A stretch of DNA of 64,000 nucleotides from Cycas panzhihuaensis (Eukaryota; Cycadophyta): assembly GCA_023213395.1 (NCBI GenBank), contig CM041465.1, positions 186,503,741 through 186,567,740 on the forward strand. Reading direction: 5' to 3'. Under the pieces are notes generated by a model. It saw only the letters and a list, made by a program, of their open reading frames with translations. It ran no database searches and had not been told where the DNA came from. Shown here in pieces: positions 56,314 to 64,000 of this stretch. Made by a program: the position numbers and the translations under genes. How positions within the stretch are numbered: the stretch's first letter is position 1; each line of letters begins with the position of its first letter.

Positions 56314-56957
56314 TGTTGAGAATAGAAGGTCCAACCTTCTAACAACCATTAAGATCTATTACTTTCTTACAACTAGTTACAGAAATGGAAACATAAAATT
56401 ACATGTAAGTTCTAAAATTAGAGATTATACAGTAACAAGACAATGAAAGCTAAACATCACATGTACACCCGATATAATGTGGTAAAACCCTAGCAGTGTA
56501 CTAAGGAAACATCCACACAGGAAATGTATCGATCTTTATTACTGCAGAATGGAGAAATAGTATATCACAGATATAGAGTACTCTCTAGAACAACAATCAG
56601 TTGCCACCCTCTTCACAATACATTGCATAATATTACAACATAATAAGAAAAGCCCTAAAAACGGGCTATATGAGAAGATATCCAAGACCTAAATCTAAAT
56701 TGTAGAATCTAGGGTATTTGTATTGAACGACCCTGATTCTCTTTGCACTTTGATAAGGTTTACATGGTCAATTTTTTGAGTCAGGGGATATCGCCCCCAA
56801 ACCCCCTCCTAGCAAAGGCATTCCACTCCCCCCGCACCCCACCGGCCAAGGGGGGCTCCCGCACTCCTTGGAACCCCCTGAGAAAGATTAGGGGGGAAAA
56901 CTGTGCCGAAAACATGCCATAATATCAGGCCTATAATTATTGTCACAATACCCAACA
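56314..56957 (-). repeat. 5' LTR of element D
   Basis: 644 bp with intact TGTTG...CAACA ends, paired with 51670-52271. Confidence 0.9.
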
Positions 56958-56962
56958 ACTCT

Positions 56963-58180
56963 GAAGCTAGTAGTAAGATTAGATCTCATATCCGGACTTC
57001 TTCTAAGCAATACTTCCTCATGGACGAAGTATTATACAAGAGGTATTTTGATGGGATCCTCCTCCACTGCGTTACCACTGATAAAGCAAACCAAATACTC
57101 CGTAAATGCCACCATGGCATTTGTGGGGGCTACTTTGAGGGCCAATCCATAGCTTAGAGGATCCTCTGTATGGGCTACTATTGGCCGTCCCTCTTTAAGG
57201 ACGCCCATGCTTTTGCCCTGAGATGTCAGTGATGTCAGGAACACGCTAATATCTCCCATGTGCCTTCTAAGGCCCTTCACCACATCATATCTCCATGGCC
57301 TTTCGCTCAGTGGGGTCTAGACCTCATCGTGGCTATCTCCCCACCTTCTTTATTATAGTACAAGTTTATCTTGACTACTATGGAGTACTTTACTAAATGG
57401 GCAGAGGCCATCCCTCTAGTTACAACCCCTAGTAAGATGATAGCTACTTCTGTTTACCAGCACATCATTTGCCGCTTTAGGATTCCTGGTGTCTTAATTA
57501 CTGACAGTGGAACCCCCTTTTGTAATAAGGAGATGGATGAGCTTTGTGAGAAATTAAAAATCTCTCATAAAACTTCCTCTCCTTACTATCCCTAGGCAAA
57601 TGGTCAAGTCAAGTGGAGTCGTTCCATAAGACTCTCATCAATATTCTAAAGAAAACTATCACTCAGTCTCAAAGAGACTAGCACCTTTAACTCTCTTTCG
57701 CTTTGTGGGCTTATCGTACCTCTGTTCGTGCCGCTATAGGAATGACCCCTTTCTCCCTAGTTTACAGTACTAAGGTGGTACTCCCGTTGGAAGTAGAGAT
57801 CCCCTCCTTGCAAGTTTCTCTTTAGGGTCTCATCAATGAGGAGTCGATCCGTTAGGCTCACCTCCTGGACCTCGAAGCTTTGGATGAGAGACGTTTGGCT
57901 ATATACCAGGCTAACCTCGCATCCAAAGCTCACTCATAAAGGACCTATGATAAACATCTTCATTCCTGTTCGTTGTTTCCCAGGGACCATGTCCTCAAAT
58001 TGGAATATCTTCATGATCGCTTGGCCAAATTCAGGCCCAAATGGGTTGGCCCCTTTGTCGTCATCTAGAGCCTTGGTAACGGTGCCTATAGGATCGCCAC
58101 CTTGGAGGGTCTTGAGTTTGAGAAAGCTGTTAACAAGAAATTCTACTCATGACCTCGTCATCACCTTATTCACGCTCTGA
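56963..58180 (+). pseudogene. pol: Integrase of element C
   Basis: Resumes the pol of C after copia D. The leader KQYFLMDEVLYKRYFDGILL precedes the zinc-binding part (CHHGICGGYFEGQSIA, GYYWPSLFKDAHAFALRC). The catalytic core has WGLDLIVAI (first Asp), TTMEYFTKWAEAIPL, GVLITDSGTPF (second Asp) and PYYP then ANGQV, where a frameshift removes the Glu motif. The C-terminal part follows: WAYRTSVRAAIGMTPFSLVY, LEVEIPSLQV, KFRPKWVGPFVV and NGAYRIATLEG. It would insert element DNA. There are several stops and a frameshift at about 57610. Confidence 0.8.
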
Positions 58181-58869
58181 AATGAGCTTAAACTACCATC
58201 TTAAGCTCATTCCCATTCCCCCTAGCCACAGGTGGAATGGCAGCTTAAGGTGGCCCTCTTGTTCCTTTTTGGTTCCTCCTACGGAACCCCCATTCCCTTC
58301 CTCTTGGGAACCTTGTCCTCCTATTTAGGCATCACCTAGTTAGGACGACGCTCTAGAGTACTGTCACTCCCCTCTTGCTTAGTATTTCCTTTGTATATCC
58401 CACTATGCTCCCATGTGGACATGCGTGTCGCCCTATCTCCTAATCCTACATGTGTCTGTCACCTCTACTCATGGTGATCGTGTGTGCTCCTGTTAGGTAT
58501 CTAGCCCTGCATGAAAGGAAATATGCTCAACCTAAACAAATATCATAACACAAAGCTCATATAATAATAAGCTCAAAATACAACCATACATACCCTCATG
58601 CATCCGTGCATCCACACATACATATAAATATGTAAATAAAATATACATATCATCCATCACATATCATGCTACACATCATCATATACCAAATGGGGTATCA
58701 ATCACCCCATCTATATACATCAAAAATCATGTGTTATATCATACATGTGGTATGGTACATCATCTATGGGAAGCTGGTGTCCTTGCAGGGGGGGTACAAT
58801 CATGTGACTATATATGATGACCCCCTAGAGGCCCGTGCTTTCCCCTATCAAAAATAAAACATATATATC
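58180..58869. other. Hairpin unit and spacer after integrase in C
   Basis: One copy of the inverted repeat (about 58180-58252, CTACCATCTTAAGCTCATTCC pairing with GGAATGGCAGCTTAAGGTGG) follows the integrase stop. An AT-rich, microsatellite-like spacer then leads to the end of the antisense gene. In A and B the same unit is duplicated. Confidence 0.65.
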
Positions 58870-60718
58870 CTACTCTACTGCTACCCCACCCCTCGGGCAT
58901 CATCTCTTGGTCGATGTAATCCCTCTCTTGGGGACCACATCCCTTCTCGAGGTTGTCGCCAATGTATGAGTCTGTGTCCTGCTCCGCGTTGACCTCGATG
59001 CCATATCCTTAATCAGTCGATCGTATCGGGCCTGGATATGATCTCGATCCATCTCTATGAGGCGGAGCCTCTTCTCCATCCCCCAAAGTCGCTTCTCCAT
59101 CACTACCAGCCCGGATATGGCTTCCCATATCCCCTCTAGCTCCTCCCTGAGCCTCCAGTGCCTGCACTCGACTCTGTAGAGCATCCCTTTCAGATTGGAT
59201 GGTATCCATCTCAGCCCACTATCATCCCGCACATGCCTCGTACTCCTGGGACTATTCTATCCATGTGTCTCTCGCCTGTATCAATGGGGCAAATGTTGCC
59301 GTGTGACTGCCTACCGATCTAGGCTCATCACTAGCCTAGATGGGAGGTTGTCCCTTTGCGTAGGCCCAAGGGAATATCTCTCAGACTACTACCTCTACCA
59401 GTCTCTAGATGTCCACCATGCCTGCAATCCAACATGCCACGTATCAATCCATGTCTATATGGATATCAAACCAAAATCAAACCATATATGTATCTGGCAA
59501 TCAAACGATGACATGAAATGGTCATGTCTCACCTGGTGTGGCTGTTGGCTCCTCGACTCGGGCAATTGTCTCTCCCTCTAGTACCCTGCCAGCTGCTGGT
59601 ACCTCCTCCTATGGTACCTCCTCTACCATAGCCTAAGCTCCTGGAGCGTCCCTCCTCTATGTGGCTGGTGCAGCTGCCACCTCTCCGGATCTCCTAACGA
59701 TCTATAGCCTTCAGGCCCGTGTCACTGGGCCCCTACTCTCCTCTGTAGCTCCCGATGGGCTTGCCTCTCCACCTATTATCCCTGATGGGCCTACCTCTCC
59801 CATAGCTCATGATGGGCTGACCCCATCACCTCCATCACTGCCCTCATCATCTCTAGGGGGTACTCCTGCTCCTCCTACCTCGTCATCACTATCCCACCTT
59901 GCCACCTTATATGGATATGCTATGAAATCTATCATGGTGAGGAGGTCTAGTGATATAGCCTCCACCGAGTGATGGACATGCAGCTGGTCCTCGGTCCCTC
60001 TTAGCCTTGTCTACCACCTATGTACCATCAGAGCCCACTCTACGATAAGGTATGGTCCCCCTGTCGGTACCACTGCTTTAAAGTAGTCAAAGAACCAACA
60101 CTGTAGTAATGTACTGTAAGAGAGTCCTCCTCTACCTGCTATCCTAATAACATCCAGTTGTACGACGAGATTCGCCACTATCAGGGTGTTCCAGTCCATC
60201 TGCTCTCCTACCTCACATCGATGTACCATGTCCATCCATCCTTCCAGTATGTCTCTATAGTTCTGTTTCCAGGATATCTTGAATAAAACACATAGTGTGA
60301 TCAACTTCCTCACTCAAGGAACCCTTGACATAACAATAGTCTGGAGAGGAATCCCTCACCTCTCCCATCTATTCAAACCTGTAAAGAATGTGAATGCCTC
60401 TTTGTGTGTTGCCTGATTACTGGGTAGCGCTCATAGTGCCATTGGCCTCCCCGTCACCGATACTCCCAATATCCTCCTAATATCTCTGGGTGTCACTAAT
60501 ACATCTCCCACCTTGGGTAAGTGAAAGACATGCCTCCTCCTGTCCCAGTGCGATAAAATATCTACCAATAACCGCTGGTCTGATATATACTGGGGCATCC
60601 TCATGACCTTCAGTAGGCCGCACCTCCGTAGGATCTCTCGGTCCTCTCTAGTCATCATCTCAATGAAACTTAACATTGCAATCCCTATGTTCTCGCGGTT
60701 CTCTACCGTGATCACAGC
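58870..60718 (-). pseudogene. Antisense spliced gene with plant mobile domain (element C copy)
   Basis: Main exon 60718-59533, intron 59532-59422, last exon 59421-58870, opposite to C. The plant mobile domain is in the first part: IEMMTREDREILRRCGL, HWDRRRHVFHLPKVGD, LVTPRDIRRILGVSVTGR, RKLITLCVLFKISWKQNYRD and GGLSYSTLL. An acidic stretch, Gly/Pro/Ser repeats (GPSGIIGGEASPSG) and, after the intron, a coiled coil (MDTIQSERDALQSRVQALEA; DRDHIQARYDRLI) with an Arg/Ser tail follow. The acceptor at 60719 implies an upstream exon (60720 to about 60830). There are about ten stops, mostly C-to-T or G-to-A type. The domain order equals that of the A copy, so the protein was under common descent in both elements. 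Function unknown. Confidence 0.75.
59422..59532 (-). other. Predicted intron of the antisense gene in C
   Basis: On the minus strand CACCAG|GTGAGACATG ... GGATTGCAG|GCATGG, 111 bp, phase 1, in the same codon position as the intron of A. The interior has diverged (T-rich) while the splice sites and length are kept. Confidence 0.75.
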
Positions 60719-60719
60719 C

Positions 60720-61385
60720 TGCAAAATGCTATCCAAACTAGTCAGAACCAAGCCTGCACTTACTGTTTATCCTCTAAGCTATCTCTCAGCTCCACCTGAT
60801 CGAGATTTGGGGCCCCTCGAGCCCCTATCTTCTTTTTTCTGCAGTTCTACCTTTGCACTACACTAAACTTCACGGTACCATGGAGTTTGGCCCGGGTCCC
60901 GTGGCGATTGGGGTCCTACGGCAAAGATCACGGTATTGTGATCTTTACCGTGGTGTGAGTGGCATTCCCCCAAAAGGTTGGGTTTTCCTACCAAAAAATC
61001 AAAAAAATTCTTTCTGTGGGCTACAACCGAGTCCACTGGGATCAGGGCTACCCAATGCCCCAGTCCCGCCTCTTTCTGGGTCTAATTCAGACTCTAGGAG
61101 GGTATTTCTTGCCCATATGGGGCCTAAAAATCTACATAAAAATCATGGAAAAGTTATAAACTTTGAAATGCGAGATGGGTTGGGTTTTATGAGATCCACT
61201 CACTAGATCTGGCTTGGCGCTCATCATCTCATCTCTACGGTCCCAATGGTTGTCCTCTGGCTCTGATCCGACGGTCTGATCTCTTCCTGCGTGCCTCCAA
61301 AATCGGGTAGTGCTCCGCTACATAAGGGAATGGCTCTGGATTCGCTCAAGAGCCTATGAAAATGAACGCCATTTTTATCAACTTT
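60720..61385 (-). promoter_or_regulatory. Leader of the antisense gene in C with palindrome
   Basis: Non-coding leader. It holds a palindrome at 60918-60951 (ACGGCAAAGATCAC against GTGATCTTTACCGT, one mismatch) matching that of A at 9967-10002. Between 61265 and 61385 the minus strand follows A 9535-9660 closely. Confidence 0.5.
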
Positions 61386-61394
61386 CCTTATATA
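61386..61394 (-). promoter_or_regulatory. Putative TATA box of the antisense gene in C
   Basis: TATATAAGG on the minus strand, identical to the box of A at 9527-9535. Only 18 bp separate it from the LTR of F at 61413. Confidence 0.55.
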
Positions 61395-61412
61395 GGCGGG
61401 GACCCTGACGGG

Positions 61413-64000
61413 TGTTTCCCGGCTTCCGGGAATGGATACAAAATTACCGACTTAGGTAAGTGTAGGTATATTTCTCACCTTATCATCGCTTTCTTTTGAT
61501 GAGTGTTTGCTTACATGTCTGCATGTTTGTGGCCTTGTAGATGATTTTGTCTTCATCTACACTTATTTTAGCCTATGATGACTATAGCGGGGGCACACTC
61601 CCAGCAAGTGTGGCACCCCAGTGGCCATTCCACTTCCCACATTCTGCCCTACTAGCTCCAAGATCCACTTGACTTGTGCCACCTCTACCCATATGATGAC
61701 CCCTCATTATTTGGTTGACTTGCCACATTGTTTGAACCATATTTTCACTCTTCTGGACTTGTTTGTTGGCTTGTTTAGCCTTGGGTAGATGTCTCAGCCC
61801 CCCATTAGCCTTTTTTATCATTTGCCCATAGCCTAGACTGGCTGGTCGGGCCTGGTTTTACCTCTGGGCTAATACTGCTGTGATTTTCGTGGTACCACCG
61901 AAAAATCTGTGGTACCGTGAATTTTGTAGTCGTATGGCTGTTCTAATTTATTTTTTAAAATCTGCCATGGCATTTTCGCATTTATTGCAAAATTGCCATG
62001 TGTCTCACAACTTAACTTGCTACCAATTATGCCCTAATCGCTCGCTTTAGGGTTTGGGTTCGATATTTAAGTCATCATTTACTCATTTTTGGGGACTTTT
62101 GCTCATTTTTTGGATTACTTCTCAAGGAAACCGCTCTATACTCTGCTATTCTCTACTATCCTACTACTACTATAGGACCTGCACCTCTCCTCCAGTGCCC
62201 AACTCTCTTTTGGTATAGCTAGAACATCTTCCCAGCCCTTCACATACCTTGGAGAGGATCCCTTTGGAGAGATCTTAGCGGATTCTTGCCCGGGCAGCCA
62301 TCAAGCGTTCCAAGTGTAGGTGTTTTTCCTCCAACTCCATTAGTAGGGGTCCAAACCTGCTACACCATAGTTTTTGGGTTGATTTCTCAGTCTCTCCTTA
62401 CCAGCCCTTGACTGAGGCAAGAGCCTCTCCTCCTCTTCTCAGGTATTCATTGATTTGAGTTATTTTCTTACTCAATTGATGCCCTATCCTGCTTGTCCTC
62501 TTGCTTGGGTTTGTGAAGGTTATTTTCCCTTTTGTATTAGACTATTTTACTCCTATCATTAGTGCCTCCTTGCCTATGTTTGTTGCTCAAGGTAGCAGTA
62601 AAGAGGGGTTGCATAGGGTTTGGGAGAGTTGGATGGATTCCGTACCACCTTCCACGCTCCTCAAGCGGCTTTTAGCCCCCTAAACCTTCCCTCTTGCCTT
62701 GTGCTGTCGTTGGCACTCAAACAAGGGTTTGTTGGGCCTCCTTTAGCCACTGAAATCGGCTTTGTCATATGTTACAATGTTGGTTTGAGGGCTTGTGCTT
62801 AGGTCTGGGTAACTCACATAAGTCCCGACTGCTTGTTCTTTGCCGAACTCTTTTCCTGGTAGTCCGGTTTGCTCTTCATAGCACCCTAGCTTGCTGTAGG
62901 TTCTCTTTGGCTCCTTTCAACTCTCTTGATACTATTTCTAGCCATCTTTCTTAGCCTTACCCTCACTGCCTCGTGGCTTTTGGGGGAGGTTAGGGTTGTT
63001 CTTTATGGGAGGTGGGCCACTTCGAGGCTTACCGGTTACTTTCCATTTGCTTTGGTTATCCTCCTTTACATATTATCATCATTGTGTTGATACTAACTTA
63101 TAAGTGTTTAAGTTTATATTTGTTTTACATAGACATGTATTATTAGGATCTTACCATTGCATGTTAGTACCCTTTCTCTAGAAAAGGGAGAGGTTGATGT
63201 TTACTTGCAGGTGTTCAGAAAGTGCAAAGGACCTTTCTCCATTTGTCCCTTTGCCGGTAAGCGCATCTATTCATATTATATTTTTTATACTTCATTTATT
63301 GCTAGTACTTGGTCCCTTTCTTTTCTTTGTTTTGTACTTTAGTATTTTTCCAAGGAAGGTAAGGGAGCCCCTCATTCCGATTTGCTGGGACTCTTCACAA
63401 CCGTCGTGCCTTGTTGAGCAGCTTTAGGTGCCTCTTAGGAGCACCATCATTATGACATGCTTCTGTTCTGGGTACATGCTTTTACTTCACTCTATCACCA
63501 TTTCCTTTTGAATTTCCTTTACATAGTAGTAATTAACTCATTGGAAATCGAAAAGAAATCCACCTTGCTTTTAGTTCATACTTTATTTACTTTGTTGCTT
63601 ACATCTTCTTTAGTCGTAGGAAAAGGTCTTAGGAAACCTTCCTTCTCACCTTTTCCCTCCCTTTCACCATGTAAGCTTCCTTCTCTCCTTATTATTTGTG
63701 TATTTGGTTAGTTTACTTAGGCATACCTTGACCCACCTCCTTGGGTCATCCCTCTTACTTTCCCTTAGTTCCCCGCTTTGCCGGATAACCAAGGTGACCC
63801 TGTCCATAGGCCGCCTACTTGCCTATCCTTCTTTGTTTCCTGTTGCTCTAGGGAAACCCCCGAAGGTCTCTCTCCTTTCCCTTCCAGCCATCCAAGGGTG
63901 GGAGGATCCTTCCCTTAGGTCAACCCAAGCTAACCCTATGCCTCCTCACCTCTTGTTCGAAGTGGGGGGATCACCCTTTGGTAGCTATATTCCATTGTAG
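61413..64000 (+). repeat. LTR of element F (probably 5' LTR), running off the window
   Basis: Starts TGTTTCCCGGCTTCCGGG, as in the B LTR (TGTTTCCCGGCTATCGGG). It has the GCCTATGATGAC motif, paired 'ggtaccgtg' elements (61890-61920), a TATA-like GATATTTAAG (62061-62071) and the 'gccatccaagggtgggaggatcctt' stretch found near LTR ends. It is not the partner of the C 5' LTR: the two align only in blocks. The end should lie shortly after 64000. The five bases before it are ACGGG. Confidence 0.7.

Larger units (their letters stand above)
51670..56957 (-). mobile_element. Element D: TNT1/Tork-like Ty1/copia retrotransposon inserted in C
   Basis: 5288 bp on the minus strand: 5' LTR 56957-56314, initiator-Met primer site, gag-pol with protease, integrase, RT and RNase H in copia order, purine tract and 3' LTR 52271-51670. 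LTR ends are TGTTG...CAACA. It lies inside the pol of C between RNase H and integrase. Many stops plus catalytic Asp-to-Asn changes show it is dead. Confidence 0.9.
33361..61412 (+). mobile_element. Element C: Tat-like Ty3/gypsy element with full pol, interrupted by B, D and probably F
   Basis: Three pieces: 33361-36164, 46231-51669 and 56958-61412. When B and D are removed, gag and pol read through in the order expected. Sense order: truncated 5' LTR, primer site, gag, protease, linker, RT, RNase H, integrase, hairpin repeat, antisense PMD gene and its TATA box. The 3' LTR and any archaeal-type RNase H are not in the window; the LTR at 61413 is of a different subfamily from the 5' LTR. Stops and frameshifts make all genes non-functional, but all catalytic domains are recognisable. 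The other Tat-like elements here may once have depended on such a relative. Confidence 0.75.

Noticed and set aside
33361-64000. Treating 33361-35940 and 61413-64000 as the two LTRs of one element
   Set aside because: They align only in blocks and are far more different than the decay of the coding region between them would allow. The right-hand one also lies too close to the antisense promoter.

Overview
This is a stretch of repetitive plant nuclear DNA. I recognise no intact host gene, tRNA, rRNA or CRISPR array. Almost everything I can identify is LTR retrotransposon, nested several layers deep. The plant origin follows from the element families: Tat-like Ty3/gypsy elements carrying an antisense plant-mobile-domain (PMD) gene and an archaeal-type RNase H, a TNT1/Tork-like Ty1/copia element with an initiator-Met primer site, and an old chromovirus-like gypsy. 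The nesting suggests a large repeat-rich genome; the species cannot be told.

Layout. 1-2957: AT-rich remnant of a short copia-like element (H2, minus strand), running off the left edge. 2958-5631: AT-rich, nothing recognised. 5632-19324: Tat-like element A (minus strand) with two LTRs of about 2.55 kb and a near-perfect 5-bp target duplication. 19325-29387: AT-rich region holding a decayed chromovirus-like gypsy (G, minus strand: gag 28.9 kb, protease, RT to 26.6 kb, RNase H and integrase 22.6-21.3 kb), split by copia-like element H (22608-26577, perfect ATAAT duplication). 29388-33360: 3' part of another Tat-like element (E, minus strand). 33361-61412: Tat-like element C (plus strand), the only one here with RT and integrase. 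It is interrupted by element B (36165-46230, perfect CATAC duplication) and by copia element D (51670-56957, minus strand). 61413-64000: an LTR of a further Tat-like element F, which I infer was also inserted into C.

How the parts relate. In C the sense order is LTR, primer site, gag, protease, RT, RNase H, integrase, hairpin repeat, then an antisense PMD gene. A and B keep gag and protease but have lost RT and integrase and carry a Ser/Arg-rich extension instead, so they look like non-autonomous relatives. A and E also carry an archaeal-type RNase H in sense orientation between the antisense gene and the 3' LTR. The antisense gene in A and C has its own TATA box and an intron of exactly 111 bp at the same place and phase. 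This antisense, spliced, separately promoted PMD gene next to a displaced RNase H is the most interesting system in the window.

Relative age by decay: G and H/H2 oldest, then E, C and D, then A (LTR differences mostly transitions). B is GC-rich with few transitions and looks youngest, although its two LTRs differ by many small indels that may be sequencing artefacts.
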